Shown here in pieces: positions 8,377-18,230 of a stretch of DNA of 55,339 bases. The stretch is from positions 1-55,339 of the forward strand of contig NZ_JAJJND010000006.1 of the NCBI RefSeq assembly GCF_029759835.1, given 5' to 3'. Source of the stretch: Acetobacter sp. AN02. GTDB lineage: Bacteria; Pseudomonadota; Alphaproteobacteria; Acetobacterales; Acetobacteraceae. A program made the position numbers and the translations under genes. How positions within the stretch are numbered: the stretch's first letter is position 1; each line of letters opens with the position of its first letter. The notes beneath the pieces are model-generated. The model saw only the letters and a list, made by a program, of their open reading frames with translations, made no database searches and was not told the DNA's origin.

Positions 8377-9435
8377 TCACAGGTTTTCTGCGGCCAGGAG
8401 TGCGGCCTGATTCTCCTGTATCAGAGCATTGATGACCTCGTCGAATTCACCGAGCATGACGCGGTCGATTTTATGCAGGGTCAGCCCGATACGGTGATCG
8501 GTCACGCGGCCCTGCGGGAAGTTGTAGGTGCGGATACGCTCCGAGCGGTCTCCGGTACCGATCTGCGAGCGCCGGTCTGAGGCGCGGGCTTCGTGGGCAG
8601 CGGCGCGTTCCTGCTCGTACAGCCGGGCGCGGAGGATTTTCATCGCCTTGGCTTTGTTTTTGTGCTGGCTTTTCTCTTCCTGCATCGTGACGACGATGCC
8701 GCTGGGCATGTGTGTAATGCGGACGGCGCTTTCGGTTTTGTTCACGTGCTGCCCGCCTGCTCCGGAAGCGCGATACACATCGATCCGCAGGTCGGTTTCA
8801 TCGATATGCACGTCCACCTCCTCTGCTTCGGGGAGGACGGCGACCGTGACGGTGGAGGTGTGGATACGGCCCTGGCTTTCCGTGGCCGGGACGCGCTGGA
8901 CGCGATGGACGCCGGACTCGTATTTCAGCCGGGCGAAGACGCCTGCGCCCGTGATCGTGGCGCTGGCTTCGCGCAGGCCGCCGAGTTCGCTTTCGTCATA
9001 TTCCAGAATCTCGAAGCGCCATCCCTGCATGTCTGCGTAGCGACGATAGGCATCGAAGAGTTCCGAGGCGAAAAGTCCCGCCTCGTCTCCGCCTGCGGCG
9101 GGGCGGATTTCGAGGATGGCGCTGCGCTCATCGGCGGAGTCTTTTGGCAGCATGGCGATGCGGACATCGTGGTGCAGGCTGTCCAGTTCGCCGCGGAGCG
9201 TATCGAGTTCCGCCCGGGCGAGGTCTTTCATGTCCGGGTCCACCAGCAGGATTTCCGCCTCTCCTATCTGCTGTTCCGCGGTTCGGAGGGCCTGTATCTT
9301 GCGGACGATTTCTTCCGTTTCCGCGTATTCGCGTGAGGCGCGGATGAAATCGTCTCCGGTGATTCCCGAGGACAGCAGGGCTTCCAGCTCTTCTGATCTG
9401 GCGACGATTCTGTCCAGCCGTTCATGAAGACTCAT
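8377..9435 (-). CDS. prfA: Peptide chain release factor 1
   Basis: RF1 terminates translation at UAA and UAG. The 352-residue length is slightly below the usual 360. The peptidyl-transferase motif GGQ is at residues 227-229 (SGAGGQHVNKTESAVRI). The codon-recognition tripeptide P-A-T, the RF1 version of PxT, is at 183-185, which separates it from RF2 (SPF). The start overlaps the hisS stop by 4 bases (ATGA), so it is coupled to hisS. The methyltransferase gene prmC, which modifies the GGQ glutamine and often follows prfA, is not downstream here. Confidence 0.97.
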   Translation of the reverse strand: MSLHERLDRIVARSEELEALLSSGITGDDFIRASREYAETEEIVRKIQALRTAEQQIGEAEILLVDPDMKDLARAELDTLRGELDSLHHDVRIAMLPKDSADERSAILEIRPAAGGDEAGLFASELFDAYRRYADMQGWRFEILEYDESELGGLREASATITGAGVFARLKYESGVHRVQRVPATESQGRIHTSTVTVAVLPEAEEVDVHIDETDLRIDVYRASGAGGQHVNKTESAVRITHMPSGIVVTMQEEKSQHKNKAKAMKILRARLYEQERAAAHEARASDRRSQIGTGDRSERIRTYNFPQGRVTDHRIGLTLHKIDRVMLGEFDEVINALIQENQAALLAAENL

Positions 9436-10691
9436 GCGGAGGTTCCTGCCGCCTCCTGCACGAGCTGCGCGATGATGCTGTCGGCGGAGAGGTCTGTCTG
9501 TGATCCGTTCTCAAGATTTTTCAGGCGGATGACGCCTCTGGCGAACTCCTCCTCTCCGAGGATCAGAGCGCGGACGGCGCCGGATTTATTGGCGCGTTCG
9601 AGGCGTTTTTTCATGTTGCCGCGATAGGCCATCTCGCAGCGGATTCCGGCGCCGCGGAGGTGGCTGAGCATATCGACGGCGGCGCCCTGCATGGTGTCGG
9701 AGGTCGGGATGATGGCGACGGTGCGTTCGGCGTGTGTGAAATTCTCGAGCAGCATGGAGAGGCGTTCGATCCCGGCTCCCCATCCGACTGCGGGGGTTTT
9801 CGGGCCGCCCATTTCGGCGATCAGTCCTTCGTAGCGCCCGCCTGCCAGCACCGTTCCCTGTGCACCGAGGCGGGTTGTAACGAATTCGAAGGCCGTGTGA
9901 CTGTAGTAGTCGAGGCCACGGACGATCATGGGGTTTTCCCTAAACGGCACGCCGAACGCGTCGAGACTGCGGCGCAGGTCATCCCAGAACGCGCGGGAGG
10001 TTTCGTTCAGGCAGGATGCGAAATCCGGGGCGTCTGCGAGGAGCTCGCGGTCTTCGGGAGCCTTGCTGTCCAGAATACGCAGGGGATTTTTTTCGAGGCG
10101 CGTGCGGCTGTCTTCCGAGAGACGGTCGCGCAGGGGGGTGAAATAGGCCACGAGCCGGTCGCGCCAGATCTGGCGGCTTTCGGGGTCTCCCAGGGTGTTG
10201 AGCTCAAGCTCCACGTCTTTTTCGAGTCCGAGGGCAATGAGGATGTCGTAGCCCATGCGGATGATTTCGGCGTCGGCCATGGGTTCAGACGGGCCGATGA
10301 GTTCCGATCCGATCTGATGGAACTGCCGGTAGCGGCCTTTCTGCGGGCGTTCGTAGCGAAACATCGGGCCGGTGTAGAACACGCGCTGCGGGAGGGTCTG
10401 TGTCAGGCCGTTGGTGATGAGCGCGCGGCAGATTCCGGCGGTGCCTTCGGGGCGGAGGGTGAGTGAGTCTCCCCCGCGATCGGTGAAGGTGTACATCTCT
10501 TTCGAGACGATATCGGAGGTATCGCCCAGCGTGCGGGCGAAGACGCCGGTGTCTTCAAAGACGGGTGTCTGCCACTCGTCAAATCCGTAGAGCGATGTGA
10601 TGCGTCTGGCGGTATCGACCACATGAGCATGTTTCTTCTGCCCTTCCCCGATCAGATCATGGGTTCCGCGGACAGGCTGAATCATACTCAA
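9432..10691 (-). CDS. hisS: Histidine--tRNA ligase
   Basis: This 419-residue class II aminoacyl-tRNA synthetase charges tRNA-His. Motif 1 lies near the N-terminus. Motif 2 is seen in VFYTGPMFRYERPQKGRYRQFHQIG. The histidine-specific motifs follow: GLDYYSHTAFEF, and motif 3 around AVGWGAGIERLSMLL. A C-terminal anticodon-binding domain is present. The likely start is TTG at 10691, because GGAG lies 8 bases before it; the next ATG at 10685 is too far from that site. A TTG start may limit expression. It overlaps prfA downstream by 4 bases and lies about 85 bases after ispG. Confidence 0.97.
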   Translation of the reverse strand: MSMIQPVRGTHDLIGEGQKKHAHVVDTARRITSLYGFDEWQTPVFEDTGVFARTLGDTSDIVSKEMYTFTDRGGDSLTLRPEGTAGICRALITNGLTQTLPQRVFYTGPMFRYERPQKGRYRQFHQIGSELIGPSEPMADAEIIRMGYDILIALGLEKDVELELNTLGDPESRQIWRDRLVAYFTPLRDRLSEDSRTRLEKNPLRILDSKAPEDRELLADAPDFASCLNETSRAFWDDLRRSLDAFGVPFRENPMIVRGLDYYSHTAFEFVTTRLGAQGTVLAGGRYEGLIAEMGGPKTPAVGWGAGIERLSMLLENFTHAERTVAIIPTSDTMQGAAVDMLSHLRGAGIRCEMAYRGNMKKRLERANKSGAVRALILGEEEFARGVIRLKNLENGSQTDLSADSIIAQLVQEAAGTSA

Positions 10692-10741
10692 GGGTTTTTC
10701 TCCGGATGTTGAGGCAGACGCGCATCATCTGCCTGACCTGG

Positions 10742-10770
10742 CGGATGTCCGCCAGAGGGGCGGACATCCG
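10742..10770. terminator. Perfect 12-bp hairpin between ispG and hisS
   Basis: The arms CGGATGTCCGCC (10742-10753) and GGCGGACATCCG (10759-10770) are perfectly complementary with a 5-base loop. The hairpin lies just beyond the ispG stop on the minus strand. The run of Ts (GTGTTTT) follows the hairpin on the plus strand, not on the minus strand where ispG and hisS are read. As an intrinsic terminator it would therefore face the wrong way. It may instead protect the ispG 3' end or separate the two messages. Confidence 0.55.
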
Positions 10771-10776
10771 GTGTTT

Positions 10777-11928
10777 TCAGTTTGCCGTTGCGAGGAACTC
10801 GGCTTCCTTGTCCTTTGCGGCGGCGTTTTCCGCCTCAATCGCGGCGACTTTTGCTTCCACGAGATCGACGATGTGGCTGATCATGTCATCGCCAGGGACG
10901 GTGTGATCCTGCTTGCCCGCGGCATAGACCATGTGGCGGCCCGAGCCGCCGCCCGTGACGCCGAGATCGGTCATCAGGGCTTCTCCGGGGCCGTTCACGA
11001 CGCAGCCGATGATAGACAGTGTGAGCGGGGTTTTGATGTGTGCAAGGCGGTCTTCCAGCGTCTGCACGGTCTGGATGACGTTGAAGCCCTGGCGTGCGCA
11101 GGACGGGCAGGAGATGATTTTCACACCGCGATGGCGAAGGCCGAGGGATTTGAGGATATCCCAGCCGACGAGCACTTCCTCTTCCGGCTCTGCGGAAAGC
11201 GAGACGCGCATGGTGTCGCCCACGCCGGCCCACAGGAGATTGCCAAGACCGATGGAGGATTTCACTGTTCCGGCGCGGCGGCTTCCGGCTTCGGTGATTC
11301 CGATATGCAGCGGGTGATCACAGGCTTCCGCGAGCTGCTGGTAGGCTGCGACGGCGAGGAAGACGTCTGAGGCTTTTACGCTGATCTTGAATTCGTGGAA
11401 GTCGTGATCTTCCAGGATTTTTGCGTGTTCCAGCGCGCTTTCCACCAGTGCGTCAGGGTTGGGCTCTCCGTATTTCTCGAGGAGGTGTTTCTCCAGAGAA
11501 CCTGCGTTGACACCGATGCGGATGGAGCAGTTGTGGTCCTTTGCGGCCCTGACGACCTCTCTCACGCGTTCCGCGCTGCCGATATTGCCCGGGTTGATAC
11601 GCAGGCAGGCGGCTCCGGCCTGGGCGGCCTCAATGGCGCGCTTATAGTGAAAGTGGATATCCGCGACGATCGGCACGTTCACCTCGCGGACGATTTCCGC
11701 GAGGGCTGCGGTGCTTTCCTCATCCGGGCAGGAGACGCGGACGATATCGACCCCGGCCAGCTCCGCGCGGCGGATCTGGGCGATGGTAGCCTCCGCGTCG
11801 CTGGTGAGCGTGTTGGTCATGGTCTGGATCGAGATCGGGGCATCGCCGCCGACCGGGACCTTGCCGACATGGATCTGCCGCGACTTGCGACGTTCGATGT
11901 GCTGATAGGGGCGGTATCCACCACTCAT
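10777..11928 (-). CDS. ispG: 4-hydroxy-3-methylbut-2-enyl diphosphate synthase
   Basis: IspG (GcpE) makes HMBPP from methylerythritol cyclodiphosphate in the MEP isoprenoid pathway, using a [4Fe-4S] cluster. In this 383-residue protein the cluster ligands are visible: Cys274 and Cys277 ([13 protein letters not shown]), Cys309 ([11 protein letters not shown]) and Glu316. The N-terminal TIM-barrel part begins with [20 protein letters not shown], typical of the short bacterial form without the extra insert of plant enzymes. The start is ATG at 11928. It is the first gene of a minus-strand run with hisS and prfA. A 12-bp hairpin just after its stop may partly uncouple it from hisS. Confidence 0.97.
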   Translation of the reverse strand: MSGGYRPYQHIERRKSRQIHVGKVPVGGDAPISIQTMTNTLTSDAEATIAQIRRAELAGVDIVRVSCPDEESTAALAEIVREVNVPIVADIHFHYKRAIEAAQAGAACLRINPGNIGSAERVREVVRAAKDHNCSIRIGVNAGSLEKHLLEKYGEPNPDALVESALEHAKILEDHDFHEFKISVKASDVFLAVAAYQQLAEACDHPLHIGITEAGSRRAGTVKSSIGLGNLLWAGVGDTMRVSLSAEPEEEVLVGWDILKSLGLRHRGVKIISCPSCARQGFNVIQTVQTLEDRLAHIKTPLTLSIIGCVVNGPGEALMTDLGVTGGGSGRHMVYAAGKQDHTVPGDDMISHIVDLVEAKVAAIEAENAAAKDKEAEFLATAN

Positions 11929-12254
11929 CGTCCGGTTCTCCCTGTCTGGCCCCGGTGAGGCCGTCTTTGCGGCCGCGCGGCGTTCTGCCGTTTGCCGTCC
12001 TGCATTGATGACCGCTTTCTGCCAAATCCGGCGGCGTATGGCTATAGCGCAGAATCTGACATCTGATCTGTCTGCGGGATTTTCAACCTGCTTCCCCGGT
12101 CATGACTGTGTCCGTTTTGCAACAGAACGAAGAAAGGTGCTTCGGTATTGTTGTGATTTCGGAATGTTGCGAAGAGTATATGAATACCCGTGTGTTCGTG
12201 GGAACGCTGCTGACGGGACACATCATCCGGGCCGGACGGCAGAGGAGTATGATC
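11929..12254. other. Divergent intergenic region, ispG / TonB-dependent receptor
   Basis: These 326 bases separate two divergent genes and should hold promoters for both. An open frame runs from 12102 into the receptor gene, but its first part reads like translated leader without a signal peptide, so it is not called. I looked for a Fur-type AT-rich palindrome and saw none that is convincing. AGAGGAG at 12241-12247 serves the receptor start. Confidence 0.5.
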
Positions 12255-14648
12255 ATGCGCAGAGCAGAGCGGGATGCAGGGTTTCTGTCCTTCCTTAAGG
12301 GGACCACCACGCTGATCGGTGCAGCCGGTTTTCTGTGTTCCTCTGCCTTTGCGGCCACACATCACAAGGCGGCGCACCGTCCGCATGCCCGCACGACGGG
12401 GGCATCGTCCGTTCCGATGAAGGGGGCGCCCTCCCCTGTGCGCGGGCATCCGTCTGATATTGCCGCGCGGGATAATGAGGCGGTGTCGGTTCATATTTCC
12501 CGTCATCATCATGAGGCCGGTGGCGGCGTGATGAAGATCGAGACGGCTCCGCATAATGTCCAGACGATTTCAAAGACTTACATTGCGATGCAGAGCCCGA
12601 CGAGCACGGTACTTGATCTTGTGAAGCTGTCTCCGGCGCTCAATGCGGTCAATGCGGACAGTTCGGGCATGCAGGGCGGCCGGATCGAGATCCGGAGTCT
12701 GACGGATCTGGATATGGGCCTGATGCTCAACGGTGCGCCGACGACGAATGCGAATTATCTCAATGAGACGGCATCTTCCGAGGATGTGGAGAGTGTGACG
12801 ATCACGCCGGGCAGTTCCTCGGTTGATCTGCCGACGGCGAATGCTGCGGCGGGTGTTCTGGATGAGCGCACGCACACGCCTCTGGCGAAGGCGGGCGGCA
12901 TGATGGATTTTTCCTACGGCACGAACAATATGTCCCGTCAGTTCATCCGGCTTGAGAGCGGTGAGATCGGGCATACGGGCATAAGGAACTATATTTCCTA
13001 TGCTCACACGCATTCGCGTTCCTGGATGGGGGCCGGTATCAACGAGCAGCATCATGTTGATTATGGTCTTCAGAAGAACTGGGCGAACGGGTCTCAGAAC
13101 AATTTCTTCCTTTCATGGAACAAGGAAGATTTTGTTATTGATGTCTATCCGACTGCGGCTCAGTTCTATAACTACAAGCATACGGGCGACGGTTATGGCC
13201 GTTATGCCGAGTATGACAAATCACGCCCTGATGCGGGCAATTACTGGCGGAATAATATCGACCACTGGAACCAGATTTTCCTTTCGGCTCCGCAGCATAT
13301 TGTCATTACCCGCCATGTGAATCTTGATATCACGCCGTATTACAACATGGGCCGGGGCTGGGACGGCAGTTCCGGGGGCAAGGCCGAAGCGGGGCAGTAT
13401 TACCGCTATGACGGTACGGCGGTTGCTGCGGGCCAGCAGCTGACGTCGTATTATCATCAGAACAATGCCAGTGCCGTTGGCGTGACGGCGAAGCTTGGCA
13501 TTGATCTGGACAAGCACAATCATTTCATCATCGGATACTGGTACGAGAACAATTATTCCGTATTCGGTCTTCCGACCAGCATCACGATGGATAACGGGCG
13601 CAATCCGAGTCCGAACTGGCAGTCGAACATGGCGTTTACGAAGGCGGCTGACGGGAGGCTTTTCCCGGCGCGTCCGAGTATTGACGGCGGGTATGAGATT
13701 CATTCGCTGTTTATTGGCGATACGGCGAAGTATCTGGATAACAAGCTGACGGTGGATGCCGGTTTCAAGTTCGTGATGGCCAATCAGTGGTATAAATTTT
13801 CCACTCCGGCCGGGGCCTATTCCCATCTGGGGCAGAATCCGACGGCTCCCCTGCCCCATCTGTCGATTGCGTATCGTTTCAATCAGCACCATCAGATTTA
13901 CGTCAATGGCGAGGGGGATTTCCGTCTGCCTGATCCGACGGCGATGGCTCTGAGTGCCTCTGGGCAGCTTCAGAAGAACCAGTATACGATCAAGGAGGAG
14001 ATCGGTTACCGGTATAATGGCGATATTGTCATTGCTGATCTTTCATTCTTCAATTCCGCCATCACGAACCGTCTGCAGTCGACCTATCTGGGCAATAACC
14101 AGAGCGGTGTGATCAATGTGGGCAATCAGACCGCGCGCGGGTTTGATCTTCAGGTGGGCACGCATTCCTGGCATCACTGGTCTCCGTTTTTCGGGTTTGA
14201 GTATCTGGATGCCCATGCTGATTCCAATGCGCCTTATGGCGATACCTATCTCAGGACGAAGGGGCGCCGGGCGGTTATGGCGCCGCGTGTCTCGGCCTCT
14301 TTCAACCTGGCGTATGACGACAGCCATTTCTTCGGGAATTTCGGCCTGAAATATATCGGTCCGCAGAAGACCACTCTTGTGGGCGATGAGCGGATGCCGG
14401 GCTTCGTGTCTGATTCGATTTCCGTCGGGTATCACTTCAAGCCTTTCAGCTTCCTGAAATCTCCGACGTTCCGGCTGAACTTTGCCAATCTGACGAGTGC
14501 CATCGTGCGGCAGGTTCCCAAGGGTATCGGCACCAATGTCTATCCGACCCAGCTTATGGACGGGACGACGATCGCCGGAGGCAATGGTGCGACGTATTAT
14601 GTGATGCCCCGGTTTAATATGAGCGGGACGATCTCTACTGATTTCTGA
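12255..14648 (+). CDS. TonB-dependent outer-membrane receptor
   Basis: This protein is 797 residues long from the ATG at 12255, chosen because GGAG lies 7 bases before it and a signal peptide follows (FLKGTTTLIGAAGFLCSSAFAA). The mature N-terminus is rich in histidine (ATHHKAAHRPHA and later ISRHHHEAGG). Next comes a plug domain (VQTISKTYIAMQSPTSTVLD, with the EIRSLTDLDMGLMLNGAP segment). A beta-barrel of roughly 600 residues then ends in a C-terminal aromatic strand (RFNMSGTISTDF), as expected for BAM-dependent barrels. It imports an unknown ligand with TonB energy. No tonB/exbBD, siderophore or regulatory gene is adjacent, so the ligand cannot be guessed from context. Confidence 0.9.
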   Translation: MRRAERDAGFLSFLKGTTTLIGAAGFLCSSAFAATHHKAAHRPHARTTGASSVPMKGAPSPVRGHPSDIAARDNEAVSVHISRHHHEAGGGVMKIETAPHNVQTISKTYIAMQSPTSTVLDLVKLSPALNAVNADSSGMQGGRIEIRSLTDLDMGLMLNGAPTTNANYLNETASSEDVESVTITPGSSSVDLPTANAAAGVLDERTHTPLAKAGGMMDFSYGTNNMSRQFIRLESGEIGHTGIRNYISYAHTHSRSWMGAGINEQHHVDYGLQKNWANGSQNNFFLSWNKEDFVIDVYPTAAQFYNYKHTGDGYGRYAEYDKSRPDAGNYWRNNIDHWNQIFLSAPQHIVITRHVNLDITPYYNMGRGWDGSSGGKAEAGQYYRYDGTAVAAGQQLTSYYHQNNASAVGVTAKLGIDLDKHNHFIIGYWYENNYSVFGLPTSITMDNGRNPSPNWQSNMAFTKAADGRLFPARPSIDGGYEIHSLFIGDTAKYLDNKLTVDAGFKFVMANQWYKFSTPAGAYSHLGQNPTAPLPHLSIAYRFNQHHQIYVNGEGDFRLPDPTAMALSASGQLQKNQYTIKEEIGYRYNGDIVIADLSFFNSAITNRLQSTYLGNNQSGVINVGNQTARGFDLQVGTHSWHHWSPFFGFEYLDAHADSNAPYGDTYLRTKGRRAVMAPRVSASFNLAYDDSHFFGNFGLKYIGPQKTTLVGDERMPGFVSDSISVGYHFKPFSFLKSPTFRLNFANLTSAIVRQVPKGIGTNVYPTQLMDGTTIAGGNGATYYVMPRFNMSGTISTDF

Positions 14649-14653
14649 TGTTC

Positions 14654-15127
14654 TTAAAGCCCCAGTTCCGTCAGGCCGGGATGATCTTCCGGTCTGGGGC
14701 CGCTGATATCCCAGTGGAACAGGCGATCCTTTCCTTTGATGGGAACGTCGTTGATTGAGGCGTGGCGGTGCGCCATCAGGCCTTTTTCGTCAAACTCCCA
14801 GTTTTCGTTTCCGTGGGAGCGGAACCACTGCCCGGCAGCGTCGTGCCATTCATAGGCGAAGCGGACCCCGATACGGCTGCCTCCGGCGAGCCAGAGTTCC
14901 TTGATCAGTCTGTATTCGTTTTCCTTCTGCCATTTCCGCGCGAGGAAGATCTTTATGGCGTCCCGGCCCCGGATGAATTCGTTGCGGTTTCTCCACAGGC
15001 TGTCGGGGGTGTAGGCCAGCGAGACCTTTTCGGGATCGCGGGAGTTCCATGCGTTTTCCGCGGCTCTGACCTTCAGGAGGGCCTTGTCTGTCGTAAAGGG
15101 CGGAAATGGTGGTTTTTCTTCAGTCAT
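14654..15127 (-). CDS. SnoaL-like / NTF2-fold protein (DUF1348)
   Basis: This protein is 157 residues long from the ATG at 15127 ([11 protein letters not shown]), which has GGAAAGG upstream; a longer frame to 15202 adds unlikely sequence. It matches the DUF1348 group of the nuclear transport factor 2 superfamily. Signature segments include [85 protein letters not shown] and [10 protein letters not shown]. The fold makes a cone-shaped pocket, but no biochemical role is established for this group. It converges with the receptor gene with 5 bases between stops. It is divergent from fumC. Confidence 0.88.
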   Translation of the reverse strand: MTEEKPPFPPFTTDKALLKVRAAENAWNSRDPEKVSLAYTPDSLWRNRNEFIRGRDAIKIFLARKWQKENEYRLIKELWLAGGSRIGVRFAYEWHDAAGQWFRSHGNENWEFDEKGLMAHRHASINDVPIKGKDRLFHWDISGPRPEDHPGLTELGL

Positions 15128-15231
15128 GCTGATCGGCCTTTCCGGGATGCGGAGTGTGTTGCCGGCAACGCTTGCGATGTCGTGCCGTTGGTATGCAGAC
15201 ACAGATCATGCCGCGCGGGAAGGATCATTCC

Positions 15232-16680
15232 ATGGCAGAGCACCCCGTTATGAAAGATATTCCGATTGGTCTTCATGCCGGCGGGGTTCGCCGGGAGTTT
15301 GACAGCATGGGCACGGTGGAGGTTCCGGCTGATCATTACTGGGGTGCCCAGACGCAGCGTTCCCTGCATCATTTCTCGATCGGCGGGGATCGGATGCCGG
15401 TGGAGGTTTACCGGGCGTATGGCGTGGTCAAGAAGGCCTGTGCCGAGGTGAACCGGGATAACGGCAGTCTTCCGGGGTGGAAGGCCGAGGCGATTATCCG
15501 GGCGGCTGACGAGACGATCCGCGGGGATCTGGACAGCGAATATCCTCTGTTTGTCTGGCAGACCGGGTCCGGCACGCAGTCCAACATGAACGTCAATGAG
15601 GTGATCTCGAACCGGGCGATTCAGCTTCTTGGCGGGGAGCCGGGATCGCAGGTTCCTGTCGGTCCGAATGATGATGTGAACCGGGGGCAGTCTTCCAACG
15701 ATACATTCCCCACTGCGATGCATATTGCGGCCGTGGAGATGCTGGATGGCACGCTTCTGCCGCAGCTTGAGGCTCTTGCCGGGACGATCGAGCACAAGGC
15801 TGAGGGATGGACGGATGTGGTCAAGATAGGCCGGACCCATCTTCAGGATGCGGTACCTCTGACTGTCGGGCAGGAATGGTCTGGCTGGGCCGGGCAGTTG
15901 CGGGATGTGATCAGGGAGATCCGGCACAGTCGCGAGGGGCTTTATGAGCTGGCTCTGGGCGGGACGGCGGTCGGGACAGGGATCAATGCGCCTCGGGGAT
16001 TTTCCGTGGCGGTTGCGGCGAGGATTGCGGAATATACCGGTAAGCCGTTTGTGACTGCGCCCAACAAGTTTGCGGCGCAGGGGTCTCTGGATGCGATTGT
16101 CCGTGCCCATGCGGCGCTGCGCGGGGCGGCGGTTGCGCTGATGAAGATTGCCAATGATATGCGCTGGCTTGGTTCGGGGCCGCGCTGCGGGATCGGGGAG
16201 CTGAAGATTCCGGATACCGAGCCGGGATCTTCCATCATGCCGGGGAAGGTCAATCCGACGCAGTGCGAGGCAATCGTGATGATTTCCATTCAGGTGATCG
16301 GCAATGATACGGCGGTGGCGTTTGCGGGCAGTCAGGGCAATTTTGAGCTGAACACGATGCGGCCTGTGATCATCCGTAATTTCCTTCACTCTGCGCGTAT
16401 TCTGGCGGATGGATGCAGGACGTTCCGGGAATTTTCGGTCGAGGGGACTGATCTGAACCGGGAGGTGATTGCCCGGCATGTTGCGGGGAGTGTCATGCTG
16501 GTGACGGCTCTGTCTCCGGAGATCGGCTATCAGGCGGCGGCGCATATTGCGGAGGAGGCCATGGCGAAGGGGCTGACCCTGCGGGACGCGGCTCTGGCGT
16601 CGGGCAAGGTGGATGAGGCGACGTTTGATCGTCTGATCGTGCCTCTGAATATGGTCGGGCATGGTCTGGCCGGTGCGTAG
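15232..16680 (+). CDS. fumC: Class II fumarate hydratase
   Basis: FumC converts fumarate and malate in the TCA cycle without an iron-sulfur cluster. The aspartase/fumarase superfamily signature GSSIMPGKVNP is at residues 332-342. Other class II features are ADHYWGAQTQRS near the N-terminus, SGTQSNMNVNEVISNRA, and KIGRTHLQDAVPLTVGQE. The length is 482 residues, slightly longer than the usual 460-470 because of a short N-terminal tail (MAEHPVMKDIPIGLHAGGVR). The ATG at 15232 has GGAAGGA about 8 bases upstream. Oxygen-stable fumarase fits a strictly aerobic acetic acid bacterium. Confidence 0.97.
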   Translation: MAEHPVMKDIPIGLHAGGVRREFDSMGTVEVPADHYWGAQTQRSLHHFSIGGDRMPVEVYRAYGVVKKACAEVNRDNGSLPGWKAEAIIRAADETIRGDLDSEYPLFVWQTGSGTQSNMNVNEVISNRAIQLLGGEPGSQVPVGPNDDVNRGQSSNDTFPTAMHIAAVEMLDGTLLPQLEALAGTIEHKAEGWTDVVKIGRTHLQDAVPLTVGQEWSGWAGQLRDVIREIRHSREGLYELALGGTAVGTGINAPRGFSVAVAARIAEYTGKPFVTAPNKFAAQGSLDAIVRAHAALRGAAVALMKIANDMRWLGSGPRCGIGELKIPDTEPGSSIMPGKVNPTQCEAIVMISIQVIGNDTAVAFAGSQGNFELNTMRPVIIRNFLHSARILADGCRTFREFSVEGTDLNREVIARHVAGSVMLVTALSPEIGYQAAAHIAEEAMAKGLTLRDAALASGKVDEATFDRLIVPLNMVGHGLAGA

Positions 16681-16814
16681 TTTTCCCGTCCCTTCGTCTG
16701 GCTGAGAGCGGCCGATCCGGTCTGCTGTCAAAACAATGTTTGCACGGTGCCTGTCGTCTCAGTAGGGTCACGCCCGGTTAATGTATCGGGCCGCATCTGA
16801 GGACAGGACGGGAT

Positions 16815-18230
16815 ATGAGCGCAAAGAACGGGGCCGGGGCCAACATACAGTGGGGCGGTCGTTTTGCTGATGGTCCTTCTGCGATCATGCAGGAGATCAA
16901 CGCCTCCATTGGGTTCGATAAGGCCATGTGGCGGCAGGATATTGCCGGTTCCCGTGCCCATGCCGCGATGCTGGAGAAGGTCGGGATCATTTCCTCTGAG
17001 GACAGGGCGGCGATTTCTTCCGGTCTCGATGAGATTGCGCATGAGATTGCGGAGGGGGCGTTCGATTTCTCTCCCCTTCTGGAAGATATTCACATGAATA
17101 TCGAGGCGCGGCTGTCCGAGCGGATCGGTGAGGCCGGGAAGCGTCTGCATACGGCGCGGTCGCGCAATGATCAGGTGGCGACGGATTTCCGTCTCTGGGT
17201 GCGTGATGCGATTGACGGGACTGCCGCGCAGATTTCGGCGCTGATGCGGTCTCTGTCGCTGCGGGCGCTGGAGTATGCCGATGCGATCATGCCGGGCTTT
17301 ACGCATCTGCAGACCGCGCAGCCTGTCACGTTCGGGCATCATCTTATGGCGTATGTCGAGATGCTCTCCCGTGATCGCGGGCGGCTGGCGGATGCGCGCA
17401 GGAGGCTGAATGAGTGTCCGCTCGGCTCTGCGGCTCTGGCCGGGACATCGTTCCCGATTGATCGCGCGATGACGGCGTCCCTTCTGCATTTTGACCGTCC
17501 CACGGCGAATTCGCTCGATGCCGTGTCGGACAGGGATTTTGCACTGGAATATCTTTCCGCGCTGGCGATCATGGCGATGCATCTTTCGCGGCTGTCGGAA
17601 GAGATCGTGATCTGGTGCTCCTCTCCTTTCTCTTTCATCCGTCTGTCTGATGCATTCACGACCGGTTCCTCGATCATGCCGCAGAAGCGCAATCCGGATG
17701 CGGCTGAGCTTGCCAGGGCCAAGACCGGGCGGGTGAACGGGGCTCTGATCGGGCTTCTGACGGTTATGAAGGGGCTTCCGATGGCCTATGCCAAGGACAT
17801 GCAGGAGGACAAGGAGCCTGTGTTCGAGGCCACCGAGGCTATGACGCTCACTCTGGCGGCCTGTGACGGCATGATCCGGGACCTGACGGCTGATACGGGC
17901 AGGATGCACGCTCTGGCGGGGTCCGGTTTTTCCACGGCGACGGATCTGGCGGACTGGCTGGTGCGTGTCCTGAAGCTGCCATTCCGCACGGCGCATCATG
18001 TGACGGGTCAGCTGGTTGCTCTTGCCGAGCGTAAGGGGACGGATCTGTCCGATCTGTCTCTTGCGGAGATGCAGGCTGTCGAGCCGGGCATTACGCAGGA
18101 TATCTATTCCGTGCTGACGGTTGAGGCTTCCGTGGCATCCCGGGTCAGTGCGGGGGGGACGGCTCCGGCCAATGTCCGTCGTGAGGCTGAGGGCTGGCTG
18201 GCCCGGCTTGATAAGGAGACGGTTTCGTGA
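16815..18230 (+). CDS. argH: Argininosuccinate lyase
   Basis: ArgH splits argininosuccinate into arginine and fumarate, the last step of arginine synthesis. The 471-residue sequence begins with the typical [21 protein letters not shown], carries [17 protein letters not shown], and has the superfamily signature [11 protein letters not shown] at residues 284-294. It belongs to the same superfamily as the fumC product just upstream. The two genes are separated by 134 bases, including a short GCCCG/CGGGC inverted repeat at 16772-16791. The stop overlaps the start of a small lipoprotein gene by one base (TGATG at 18228-18232). Confidence 0.97.
   Translation: MSAKNGAGANIQWGGRFADGPSAIMQEINASIGFDKAMWRQDIAGSRAHAAMLEKVGIISSEDRAAISSGLDEIAHEIAEGAFDFSPLLEDIHMNIEARLSERIGEAGKRLHTARSRNDQVATDFRLWVRDAIDGTAAQISALMRSLSLRALEYADAIMPGFTHLQTAQPVTFGHHLMAYVEMLSRDRGRLADARRRLNECPLGSAALAGTSFPIDRAMTASLLHFDRPTANSLDAVSDRDFALEYLSALAIMAMHLSRLSEEIVIWCSSPFSFIRLSDAFTTGSSIMPQKRNPDAAELARAKTGRVNGALIGLLTVMKGLPMAYAKDMQEDKEPVFEATEAMTLTLAACDGMIRDLTADTGRMHALAGSGFSTATDLADWLVRVLKLPFRTAHHVTGQLVALAERKGTDLSDLSLAEMQAVEPGITQDIYSVLTVEASVASRVSAGGTAPANVRREAEGWLARLDKETVS

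Noticed and set aside
15124-16731. Long antisense frame of 535 codons over fumC
   Set aside because: It mirrors fumC, is rich in Arg/His/Pro as expected from the opposite strand of a GC-rich gene, and has no family features.
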